Below are positions 1 to 6,720 of a DNA stretch of 12,036 bases, piece after piece. The position numbers and the translations under genes were made by a program. Source of the stretch: Chloroflexota bacterium. GTDB taxonomy: Bacteria > Chloroflexota > Dehalococcoidia > UBA2979. Where the stretch lies: positions 1-12,036 of the forward strand of contig VGPB01000042.1 in the NCBI GenBank assembly GCA_016875695.1. Reading direction: 5' to 3'. Position 1 is the first letter of the stretch, and each line of letters starts with the position of its first letter. Under the pieces are notes generated by a model, which did no database searches, was not told the origin of the DNA, and worked only from the letters and a program-made list of their open reading frames with translations.

Positions 1-146
1 CCACGACTCGCCCCGCCGCGCCACGCGCGGCCACGCCACGCTCGGCCACCACGCGCGCGGCGTCGGCGCGGTCCGCCGCGGCGCGCACCGCCCGACCTGC
101 CGCCGCGCGTCCTGCAACCGGCGCTCGAAGGGCGGCCAGTCGTTGA
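1..146 (+). other. Left-edge segment; possible 3' end of an upstream CDS
   Basis: This stretch is almost pure G and C and contains no TA dinucleotide before position 143, so no -10 promoter element can be present. The plus frame beginning at base 3 is open from the window edge to a TGA at 144-146. That stop overlaps the TTG start of the next gene (TTGA, 143-146), which is typical of translationally coupled operon genes. Its peptide is Ala/Arg/Thr/Pro-rich and unrecognisable. The frame of the next gene and one minus-strand frame are also open to the edge, so openness alone proves little at this composition. I favour the tail of an upstream operon gene, with low confidence. Confidence 0.25.
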
Positions 147-997
147 CCCAGAGCTACACCCAGACGGCCGTCGAGGAGTTCCGGCTCACCAGCGAGCCGT
201 ACTACCTGCCGATCCGCGACGAGATCGAGCTGTTCGAGGTCGCTTACGACCAGCACGTCCCCGTGCTGCTCAAGGGGCCCACGGGCTGCGGCAAGACGCG
301 CTTCGTCGAGTACATGTCGTGGCGCCTGCACGGCCACCTCGGCAACCGCGACGACGAAGGCGTGCCGCTGATCACCGTCGCCTGCCACGAGGACCTCACT
401 GCGTCCGACCTCGTCGGCCGCTACCTGCTCGAGGGCGACGAGACGCGCTGGATCGACGGTCCGATCACGCGCGCGGTCAAGGTCGGCGCGATCTGCTACC
501 TCGACGAGATCGTCGAGGCGCGCAAGGACACCACCGTCTTGATCCACCCGCTCACCGACTACCGCCGCCTGCTGCCCATCGACAAGCGCGGCGAGCTCCT
601 GGAGGCGGCGCCCGGCTTCCTGCTGGTGCTGTCGTACAACCCCGGCTACCAGTCCGCGCTCAAGGACCTCAAGCACTCCACGCGCCAGCGCTTCATCGCC
701 ATCGAGTTCACGTACCCGCCGCGCGACCAGGAGGCCGAGATCATCCGCGTTGAATCCGGCACCACGCCGGAGATCGCGCTGGACCTCGCCAAGCTCGCCG
801 AGAAGGTGCGCAACCTTAAGGAGCACGGGCTGGGCGAAGGCGTGTCCACGCGCCTGCTCGTGTACGCTGGAAAGCTGATCGCGCACGGCATCTCGCCGCT
901 GCGCGCCTGCCAGACCGCGGTCGTATGGGGGCTCACCGACGATGCCGAGGTGCAGCGTTCCATCGAGGAGGTCGTCGCCTCGATCTTCCCCGAGTAA
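143..997 (+). CDS. CbbQ/NirQ/NorQ-family AAA+ ATPase (MoxR class)
   Basis: This 284-residue protein is a cytosolic AAA+ ATPase of the CbbQ/NirQ/NorQ family, whose hexamers work with a VWA partner (CbbO/NorD) to remodel or activate a target metalloenzyme. Visible motifs are Walker A GPTGCGKT (45-52), the family signature VACHEDLTASDLVGRYLL (79-96), Walker B ICYLDE (117-122), sensor 1 in SYNPGYQ (164-170), arginine-finger candidates in STRQRF (179-184) and sensor 2 GVSTR (233-237). The C-terminal helical CbbQ_C region follows. The length is usual for the family. The start is taken as TTG 143, just before the conserved EPYYLPI block. The frame stays open to the window edge and the ribosome-binding site is weak (AAGGG, 128-132), so the start is not firm. 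The family is certain. The client (nitric oxide reductase, rubisco or something else) cannot be decided, because no client gene is visible. Confidence 0.93.
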   Translation: MTQSYTQTAVEEFRLTSEPYYLPIRDEIELFEVAYDQHVPVLLKGPTGCGKTRFVEYMSWRLHGHLGNRDDEGVPLITVACHEDLTASDLVGRYLLEGDETRWIDGPITRAVKVGAICYLDEIVEARKDTTVLIHPLTDYRRLLPIDKRGELLEAAPGFLLVLSYNPGYQSALKDLKHSTRQRFIAIEFTYPPRDQEAEIIRVESGTTPEIALDLAKLAEKVRNLKEHGLGEGVSTRLLVYAGKLIAHGISPLRACQTAVVWGLTDDAEVQRSIEEVVASIFPE

Positions 998-1024
998 CGC
1001 GAGCGGACACGGTCAGGAGCACCG

Positions 1025-1639
1025 GTGCGACTCGGCATAGTGTCGGACATCCACTGCAACATCGACGCGCTCGACGCCGCACTGGCGCGGATGGGCGACG
1101 TCGACGAGGTGCTCTGCGCCGGCGACGCCGTGTTCCAGTTCCGCTTCTCCAACGAGGTGGTCGCGCGGCTCAAGGAGATCGGCGCGCGCGTGATCCTCGG
1201 CAACCACGAGGACGTCGTGTTCGGTCCGCTCGGCGAGCGCGTGCGCCAGGCCGCGCACGTGCGGTCGGAGCTACTCGCGTGGCTCGGCGAGCAGCCGAGG
1301 CGCCTCGATGTCACGCTGGGCGGTAGACGGCTGGTGATGTTCCACGCGTGCCCCTGGGAGCCGCACGAGTACGTGTACCGCGAGAACCCGCGCATCAAGG
1401 AGTTCGCGACGCTGGGCGCGGACTATGTGATCTACGGCCACACGCACTACACGCTCGAGCACCGCATCAACGGCACGACCATCATCAATCCCGGCTCCGC
1501 GGGCCAGCCGCGCGATCCGAAGAACGGGTTTCGCTCCTCGTTCGCAATCCTCGACACGCAGAGCGGCGAGGTGACGCTCGAGGTGTACGACGACCCGGTG
1601 CACAAGCCACAAGACGGCCCCTATTCAATCCGTAGGTGA
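1025..1639 (+). CDS. YfcE/MJ0936-like calcineurin-type metallophosphoesterase
   Basis: This 204-residue cytosolic phosphoesterase has a dinuclear metal centre and belongs to the Metallophos_2-like group (YfcE/MJ0936 type). All expected metal motifs are present in order: SDIHCN (7-12; D8, H10), AGDAV (32-36; D34), GNHED (59-63; N60, H61), FHACPW (106-111; H107) and GHTHY (138-142; H139, H141), then the family NPGSAGQPRD (155-164). The GTG start at 1025 is well placed, with AGGAG at 1015-1019 five bases upstream. The gene begins 27 bp after the ATPase stop. Its TGA (1637-1639) ends 4 bp before the VWA gene ATG, and AGGTGA there serves both as stop and ribosome-binding site. This tight embedding between an AAA+ ATPase and its VWA adaptor suggests a shared pathway. 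Members of this family hydrolyse phosphodiesters, phosphomonoesters or phosphoproteins, and the substrate cannot be read from sequence. Confidence 0.92.
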   Translation: MRLGIVSDIHCNIDALDAALARMGDVDEVLCAGDAVFQFRFSNEVVARLKEIGARVILGNHEDVVFGPLGERVRQAAHVRSELLAWLGEQPRRLDVTLGGRRLVMFHACPWEPHEYVYRENPRIKEFATLGADYVIYGHTHYTLEHRINGTTIINPGSAGQPRDPKNGFRSSFAILDTQSGEVTLEVYDDPVHKPQDGPYSIRR

Positions 1640-1643
1640 ACGC

Positions 1644-4600
1644 ATGACGTCGCTCCCGGAACTGCTTGCCCGCCACGGCCCCGCATTCGCCGCGTACGGC
1701 CCCTCGCTGCTCGACGACTTCAGCGCCAGCGCGCACGCGCTCTCGGGGCGTATCTCAGACGAGTCGCTGGAGGAGTGGGCGGACGCCGGCGCAGCGCTCG
1801 CCACGCGCTCGCTGCGCTCTTGGGAAGCGGCCACCGAGTACCTGCGCACTAGCCCGCTGCTGTGCGAGCTGCTGCCGTTCGAGGCCGTCATGCACTGGGC
1901 CGCCGTCGGCGGGCGGCTCACCGAGACCTCGCCACTGGTGGCCGCGGCGTTCCTGCGCGCCACGCCGGCCGTGCTCCCGCAGCTGCCGCTGGACCCGGCG
2001 CAGGACCTCGGCATCATGGGCGAGCACATCGCGGGGCGCATCCCCGCGCGCGCGGACCTCGAGCGCTGGGCGCGCTTCGGCGAGCGCCTGCATCGTGGCA
2101 ACTGGAAGTCCATCGCGCTGTGCCAGCTCTTCTTCGAGCAGAGCCCCGAGCTGCTGGAGTCGCTCACGCTGCACGCGCTCGGCGAACTCGTCGAGGTCGT
2201 CGACGTGCTCTCGGACCGCTCCTACCAGCTCGCGACGACGTGCCTGGAGGGCGCGAGCGCGCTGTTCGCCGGGCTCCCGGCGCCGGACCGCGAGCCGTTC
2301 CTGCGCTTCGCGCGCGCCGTCACGCGCGCGTCGTGGGCCGACACGCGCCTGTACTTCGAGCGCGGGCCGGAGCTCATCGCGCACATCGAGTCCGAGCAGC
2401 GCGAGCCGTTTCTGGAGCTCGCCGCGCGCGCCGTGCTCGCCTCGGGCCGCCAGGGCTTCCCGCAGTTCATTGAGGCGGCGCAGGCGCTCGCGCTCATCCC
2501 CAGCGCGGAGCACGAGACGCTACTCAGGCTCGCGGGGCGGCTGCTGCAGGGCAGCCCCTTCGCCGCGATGGCGTTCCTGCGCACGGCGCCGCAGGTGCTC
2601 ACTCGGCTCAACGCGGAGCAGCTGGACCAGTGGGTCGAGCCCGGCGCACGGCTGCTCTTCGAGGAGGCGAACACCGAGGGGGCCGAGGCGTACTTCAAGC
2701 TCGAGTCCGTGCGCGCCGAGCAGGTGCTCGCCGCGCTGTCCGCGCGCGTCGAGCTGTCGAGCATCGGCGGGCTGCTGCGCCTGTACGCGAAGGCGCTCAC
2801 GGGCGCGCCGATCGTAATCCGCCCCACCGAGGAGCTCGTCGAGAAGGGCATCGGCTGGGTCGCCGCCTCGATGGCGACGACCGAGGGCACGACGATCTAC
2901 CTGCCGCCGTTCGTCGGGTCGTTCGAGGAGCAGCGCTCCAACTTCCAGTGCTACAAGGTGTTCACCACGCACCAGACCGGGCGCCTCGAGTTCGGCGCGT
3001 TCGGCTTCCGCTTCGGCGCGTCGGGCGCGTTCACCCAGCCCTCGATCGCCGCGCGCGAGGCCCAGCAGCCGCCGCGCGAGCGCCCGCCGCTGACGGAGAT
3101 GGAGCGCTACTACGACGCGTTCCCGCACCGCGCCCTCGTCACCGCACTTTTCACCGTCGTCGAGGACACGCGCATCGATGCGTACGTCGCGCGCGAGTAC
3201 GGCGGCATCCGCAGCTGGCTGCGTCGCGTGCAGGCGTTCGAGGCGGAGCGGCGGCCGGACATCCGCACGCTCCCGCTGCGCGAGGCGTTCGTCGAGAACC
3301 TGCTGCGCGCGTCGTTGCAGCGCCGCGAGCTGATGCGCTGGCCGCGCGACCTGATGGGCTACCTGCGCGACGGCATCGCCGCGCTCGCCGTCGTCGAGCA
3401 GCGCGAGGCCACCGTCCAGGACTCGGCGGAGGTCGCGGCCGCGCTGTACGACCTCGTGCTGTCGATCCCGCTCCAGGCGCAGGCGTACGCGGACGGCGAC
3501 TGGTCCGAGATGACGGAGGATACGCTGCAGGTGCTGCCGGCGATGCCGACCGGCCCCGGTGGCGAAGGCCCCATGCCGCACTCGGAGGAGGACCCGGAGT
3601 TCCAGTCGCCCCCTCAGCCGGACTTCCGGGGCGACTTCAAGCCGGAGCTCGTACAGCTGCTCATGCGCCTCAAGCAGCAGGAGCAGCCCGGCGAAGCGGC
3701 GGCGTCGCCGCTCTCGCGCGAGCAGCTGATGGAGCTGCTGCAGAAGTCGTCGGAGATCTCGATCGCCGAGATGGCCGAGGGCGAGTTCGCGATGTCGATG
3801 GGCATGTTCTTGTCGAACCTCGAGAAGGAGGCCGGCACGCCGCCCGCCTCCAAGAAGGCCGAGAAGAACGACGGCGACAAGGACGACGCCGGCGCCGGGC
3901 CCGACGGCGAGCAGGAGCTGCCGATCGAGATCACGTGGTCGTACTACGACGAGTGGGACTTCCGCGCCGCGGACTACCGCCCGCGCTGGTGCCGCGTCGG
4001 CGAGCGCCCCGCCGAGGAGGGCGAGCTCGACTACTACCAGGACACGCTCAAGCGCCACCACGCGCTGGTCACCGACACGCGCCGCCAGTTCGAGCTGATG
4101 CGCCCCGAGTCGTTCCGTCGCATCAAGCGCCTCGAGAACGGCGAGGACATCGATCTCGACCGCGCGATCGAGTTCATCGTCGACAAGCGTGCAGGTGTCG
4201 GACCGCTCGCGCAGGTCTACTGGCGCCGCAACAAGCTCGAGCGCGACGTCGCCGTCGCGTTCCTGCTCGACATGTCCGCCTCGACGGACGAGGAGATCGA
4301 GAAGCAGCGCACGAAGTACGACGACGACGACGATTTCGACGGCGACCCGCGCCAGTACTTTCAGTGGCTCGCGCGCCGCCGCGCGCTGCGCGCCGTCGAG
4401 CCCCCGAAGCGCATCGTCGACCTCGAGAAGGAGTCGGTGGTGCTCATTGTCGAGGCGCTCGAGGCGATCGGCGATGCGTACGGCATCTACGGCTTCTCCG
4501 GCTACGGCCGCGACAACGTGGAGTACCACGTGATCAAGGACATTCACGAGTCGTTCGGCGACAAGGTGCGCAGGCGCATCGATAAGATTCAGCCGATTCG

Positions 4601-4937
4601 CTCGACGCGCATGGGCCCCGCCGTGCGCCACACCATTGCCAAGCTCGACGCCGTCGACGCGAAGGCGAAGCTGCTCATCCTCGTGTCGGACGGCCGGCCG
4701 CAGGACCACGGCTACGGCCGCGACCGCACCGAGAAGGAGTACGCAGTCCACGACACGCACGAGGCGCTGCTGGAGGCGAAGCGCAAGGGCATCACGCCGT
4801 TCCTGATCACCGTCGACAAGGAAGGCCATGACTACCTGGGCCAGCTCTGCGACGACGTCGGCTACGAGATCGTGGACGACATCGAGCAGCTGCCGAAGCG
4901 GCTCACCTCGCTGTACAAGGTGCTCGCGGCCGACTAG
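1644..4937 (+). CDS. Large NorD/CbbO-like VWA-domain protein with N-terminal helical repeats
   Basis: This 1097-residue protein is probably the VWA adaptor of the upstream AAA+ ATPase. Residues 43-362 look like about eight degenerate helical repeats of 35-42 residues, with recurring W..xG..L and FL..P..L patterns (e.g. W45, W85, W142, W330). Residues 390-620 hold the NorD-type middle region, including VVEDTRIDAYVAREYGG (505-521). Residues 638-660 and 735-757 are Pro/Gly-rich and Lys/Asp-rich linkers. The C-terminal VWA domain (about 867-1097) has MIDAS residues D876, S878 and S880 (DMSAS), T988 in RSTRMG and D1016 in VSDGRPQD, so metal binding looks intact. An acidic insert (893-901) follows the first MIDAS motif. 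The VWA end strongly resembles NorD/CbbO, which are usually about 600-800 residues; the extra length is the repeat region. The ATG at 1644 follows AGGTGA (1634-1639). No signal peptide or membrane span is seen, so it should be cytosolic. Confidence 0.88.
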   Translation: MTSLPELLARHGPAFAAYGPSLLDDFSASAHALSGRISDESLEEWADAGAALATRSLRSWEAATEYLRTSPLLCELLPFEAVMHWAAVGGRLTETSPLVAAAFLRATPAVLPQLPLDPAQDLGIMGEHIAGRIPARADLERWARFGERLHRGNWKSIALCQLFFEQSPELLESLTLHALGELVEVVDVLSDRSYQLATTCLEGASALFAGLPAPDREPFLRFARAVTRASWADTRLYFERGPELIAHIESEQREPFLELAARAVLASGRQGFPQFIEAAQALALIPSAEHETLLRLAGRLLQGSPFAAMAFLRTAPQVLTRLNAEQLDQWVEPGARLLFEEANTEGAEAYFKLESVRAEQVLAALSARVELSSIGGLLRLYAKALTGAPIVIRPTEELVEKGIGWVAASMATTEGTTIYLPPFVGSFEEQRSNFQCYKVFTTHQTGRLEFGAFGFRFGASGAFTQPSIAAREAQQPPRERPPLTEMERYYDAFPHRALVTALFTVVEDTRIDAYVAREYGGIRSWLRRVQAFEAERRPDIRTLPLREAFVENLLRASLQRRELMRWPRDLMGYLRDGIAALAVVEQREATVQDSAEVAAALYDLVLSIPLQAQAYADGDWSEMTEDTLQVLPAMPTGPGGEGPMPHSEEDPEFQSPPQPDFRGDFKPELVQLLMRLKQQEQPGEAAASPLSREQLMELLQKSSEISIAEMAEGEFAMSMGMFLSNLEKEAGTPPASKKAEKNDGDKDDAGAGPDGEQELPIEITWSYYDEWDFRAADYRPRWCRVGERPAEEGELDYYQDTLKRHHALVTDTRRQFELMRPESFRRIKRLENGEDIDLDRAIEFIVDKRAGVGPLAQVYWRRNKLERDVAVAFLLDMSASTDEEIEKQRTKYDDDDDFDGDPRQYFQWLARRRALRAVEPPKRIVDLEKESVVLIVEALEAIGDAYGIYGFSGYGRDNVEYHVIKDIHESFGDKVRRRIDKIQPIRSTRMGPAVRHTIAKLDAVDAKAKLLILVSDGRPQDHGYGRDRTEKEYAVHDTHEALLEAKRKGITPFLITVDKEGHDYLGQLCDDVGYEIVDDIEQLPKRLTSLYKVLAAD

Positions 4938-5446
4938 TGCCCCGCGTGCGCTGGCTCGCGGGCTGGGCGCTTGTCGCGCTGCAGGTCGTGCTGCGCGGCG
5001 CGCTCGTTGTCGAGTTGCGTCACGCACGACGCGTGCTCGCGCCGCTGCGCGCTGCGGGACTCGCGTTCGCAGTCACCGGTGCGTGCATCGCGCTCGCCGG
5101 CACCGGGGCGCTCGGGCGCGCGCTGCACGCGCACTCCGCGCCCGTCGAGGCGGCCACGCTTCGCACGGACGGCGCGTATCGCCTCGTGCGCCCCCCGATC
5201 TATTCCGGGTTGCTGCTGTGCGTGTGCGGCGCCGCGGTCACGTCGGGGACCGCGCGCGCGTTCGCACTGCTCGGCGTATTCGGTGCGCTGCTGTCGGCGA
5301 AGGCGCGCTTCGAGGAGCGCCTGCTCGCCGAGCGCTTCCTCGCGTACCCCGCATACGCGCGCCGCACGCCGCGCTTCGTGCCGCGGCTCGCGCCGGCGCG
5401 CGCGCCGCGGCGGCGCTACGCTGGCGCCTTGCGCACGAGCGTGTAG
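4937..5446 (+). CDS. Isoprenylcysteine carboxylmethyltransferase/PEMT-like membrane protein
   Basis: This 169-residue integral membrane protein belongs to the ICMT/phospholipid N-methyltransferase-like family, SAM-dependent methyltransferases embedded in the membrane. Hydrophobic segments lie near 7-25, 35-57 and 89-120. The diagnostic C-terminal half has DGAYRLVRPPIYSG (78-91), corresponding to the usual GPYRxVRHPxYxG, and FEERLLAERFLAYPAYARRTPRFVPRL (125-151), corresponding to the EE..L...F...Y..Y...VPRFxP SAM-binding tail. The His of the RHP motif is Pro here (P86), so activity may be altered. The start is GTG 4937, overlapping the VWA stop by one base (TAGTG), so translation is probably coupled. 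A weak AAGGTG lies about 15 bp upstream. The last 31 bp overlap the 3' end of the convergent beta-lactamase-fold gene. Bacterial members are diverse and the substrate is unknown. Confidence 0.78.
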   Translation: MPRVRWLAGWALVALQVVLRGALVVELRHARRVLAPLRAAGLAFAVTGACIALAGTGALGRALHAHSAPVEAATLRTDGAYRLVRPPIYSGLLLCVCGAAVTSGTARAFALLGVFGALLSAKARFEERLLAERFLAYPAYARRTPRFVPRLAPARAPRRRYAGALRTSV

Positions 5447-6444
5447 CGCGCGACGCCGCGGCGGTCCGTACGCGTCAACACGCCGGCGCCCTGCAGCACG
5501 TCGAGGTGGCCGATCACCTCCGTCATCGCTTGCGCGAGTTGCAGCGCCGCGCGCGCCTCGACCGGGTGCTGCGCGGCAAGGCGCGGGAACAACCGCTGTG
5601 CCAGCTCGTACGCGCTCTGCTCGCCGCCCGGGGCGAGCAGAGCGCGTACGAGCGCGCCGCGCCGCGCGTGGTGCTGCTCGAAGCGCGCGACGAGTCGCGC
5701 GACACCCTCGACGGGCGCGCCGTGTCCCGGCAGCAGCCGGCGCACCGCCCCCGCCTCGACCAGCGCACGCAGGCGCCCGACGCTGTGCAGGTACGGCGGC
5801 AGGCTCGGCCAGCGCGGCGAGCGCTGCGGCGCGTCCGCGTCGAGCACCGGGAAGTGCAGCCCGGGCGTCGGGATCGTGTCAGGCAGCAGCGTGTCGCCGG
5901 CATACAGCTCGCGCGTCGCGGCGACGTGGCAGACGAGGTTGCCCGGCGTGTGCCCCGGCGCCGCGATCACGCACAACTCCGCCCCTCCGGCGAGCGCGAA
6001 CGTCGCGCCGTCGCGCACCGCCTCGAGGCTCGGCTCCGGGCACGGCGCCCAGCCGTAGCCGGAGCGCTGCGCCTGCGCCACCTGTGCCTCGAGCAGCGCG
6101 CGCGGTGCGCCGTGGCGCGCGAGCGCGGCCAGCCGCAGCAGTGTGCGCGCCTCGTACCATGCGCGCCCCCCGGCGAGCGATGGCACGTCGAGCGCCCCCG
6201 CGTACACGCGCGCGCCCATGGCTGCCCAGCGCGCCGCGAGCCCCGCGTGGTCTAGGTGGTAGTGCGTGACGACCACCGCGCGCACGTCGCGCGGCTCCCA
6301 CCCGCGCGTGGCGAGCAGCGCGACTGCCTCGCCCCACGTTCCTTCGAGGTCCGGCCCCGCGTCGACGAGCAGCGCCCCGCCCTCGGCGAGCGCCAGCGCG
6401 TACACCGTGTTGCCGGCGAGGGGGAGGGGAAGGGGAGTGCTCAG
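5416..6444 (-). CDS. Metallo-beta-lactamase-fold hydrolase with C-terminal winged-helix-like domain
   Basis: This cytosolic MBL-fold hydrolase resembles the glyoxalase II/LACTB2 branch. Numbered from a CTG start at 6444 (342 residues), the metal ligands are HYHLDH (61-66), H165 in PGHTPG, D184 in YAGD and H241 in PGHG. VDAGPD (27-32) is the usual first-strand motif. Residues from about 263 to 338 (SAYELAQRLFP, then GHLDVLQGAGVLTR) resemble the winged-helix tail of LACTB2-like proteins. The start is uncertain. CTG 6444 has GAGGG seven bases upstream and keeps the N-terminal strand. GTG 6405 is the next conventional codon but removes part of that strand. GTG 6609 or ATG 6600 would run antisense through most of hicA. 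The stop (5416-5418) lies inside the convergent methyltransferase gene. The substrate is unknown; thioesters, phosphodiesters and nucleic acids are all possible in this superfamily. Confidence 0.85.
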   Translation of the reverse strand: MSTPLPLPLAGNTVYALALAEGGALLVDAGPDLEGTWGEAVALLATRGWEPRDVRAVVVTHYHLDHAGLAARWAAMGARVYAGALDVPSLAGGRAWYEARTLLRLAALARHGAPRALLEAQVAQAQRSGYGWAPCPEPSLEAVRDGATFALAGGAELCVIAAPGHTPGNLVCHVAATRELYAGDTLLPDTIPTPGLHFPVLDADAPQRSPRWPSLPPYLHSVGRLRALVEAGAVRRLLPGHGAPVEGVARLVARFEQHHARRGALVRALLAPGGEQSAYELAQRLFPRLAAQHPVEARAALQLAQAMTEVIGHLDVLQGAGVLTRTDRRGVARYTLVRKAPA

Positions 6445-6449
6445 CGATG

Positions 6450-6455
6450 TACCCT
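6450..6455 (+). promoter_or_regulatory. Candidate -10 element (TACCCT) for leaderless hicA
   Basis: TACCCT ends 7 bp before the hicA GTG at 6463, and no Shine-Dalgarno sequence lies at a useful distance from that GTG. The purine run at 6420-6437 is too far upstream. If this is the -10, the transcript would begin at or next to the start codon, giving a leaderless mRNA. No -35 match is visible. This is an inference from spacing alone. Confidence 0.25.
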
Positions 6456-6462
6456 CGCGCCC

Positions 6463-6720
6463 GTGGATCCAGCGCAGTTGCTCCAGCGACTCTCTCGCGG
6501 CGAGTTGCGCAATGTCGCGTTCGCCGATCTGATTCGACTTGTCGAGGCGCTCGGCTTTGAGCTGGATCGCCAAACCGGGAATCACCGCATCTATCGTCAT
6601 CCTCACCACGCGGCCCGGCTCAACCTCCAGCCACCGCGGCGTGAGGCCAAGGACTATCAGCTGCGCCAGCTACTGACACACGTCGAGGACTATGATCTCC
6701 ACCTGGGGGACCAGCGGTGA
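6463..6720 (+). CDS. hicA: HicA-family mRNA interferase toxin
   Basis: This 85-residue protein is a HicA-type toxin, a dsRBD-like-fold ribonuclease that cleaves mRNA and is neutralised by HicB. It matches the longer HicA subgroup: an N-terminal LLQRLSRGELRNVAFADLIRLVEALGF-type helix pair (6-32), the catalytic-His loop GNHRIYRHP (39-47; H41), a strand ending NLQPP (54-58), and a C-terminal helix with YQLRQLLTHVEDYDL (65-79). The start is GTG 6463, where the family-typical DPAQLLQRL begins. The reading frame is open further upstream, but that translation lies antisense to the MBL gene and is not HicA-like. TTG 6478 is an alternative. The stop overlaps the hicB start (GTGA). About 24 of 85 codons end in A or T, far more than in the neighbouring genes, suggesting recent acquisition. 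Confidence 0.85.
   Translation: MDPAQLLQRLSRGELRNVAFADLIRLVEALGFELDRQTGNHRIYRHPHHAARLNLQPPRREAKDYQLRQLLTHVEDYDLHLGDQR

Noticed and set aside
143..4937. Calling the first two AAA+/VWA genes norQ and norD, or cbbQ and cbbO, outright.
   Set aside because: The family match is strong, but neither norCB nor rubisco genes are in view, and the VWA protein is much longer than usual. Naming by client would over-claim.
2520..5027. An 835-residue minus-strand open frame opposite the VWA gene.
   Set aside because: It is Leu/Arg/Val/Asp-rich shadow sequence produced by high GC in the third codon position of the plus-strand gene. It shows no domain motifs, and the plus frame has clear VWA motifs.
5412..5429. 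A small GGCGC...GCGCC hairpin at the convergent gene ends, considered as a terminator.
   Set aside because: The stem is only about 5 bp with no T-tract, and it lies inside both overlapping coding regions.
6420..6437. A G-rich run (three blocks of four or more G) that might form a G-quadruplex upstream of hicA.
   Set aside because: Only three blocks are present, not four. The run is explained by the Pro-Leu repeats (TPLPLPLA) at the N-terminus of the MBL-fold protein on the other strand.
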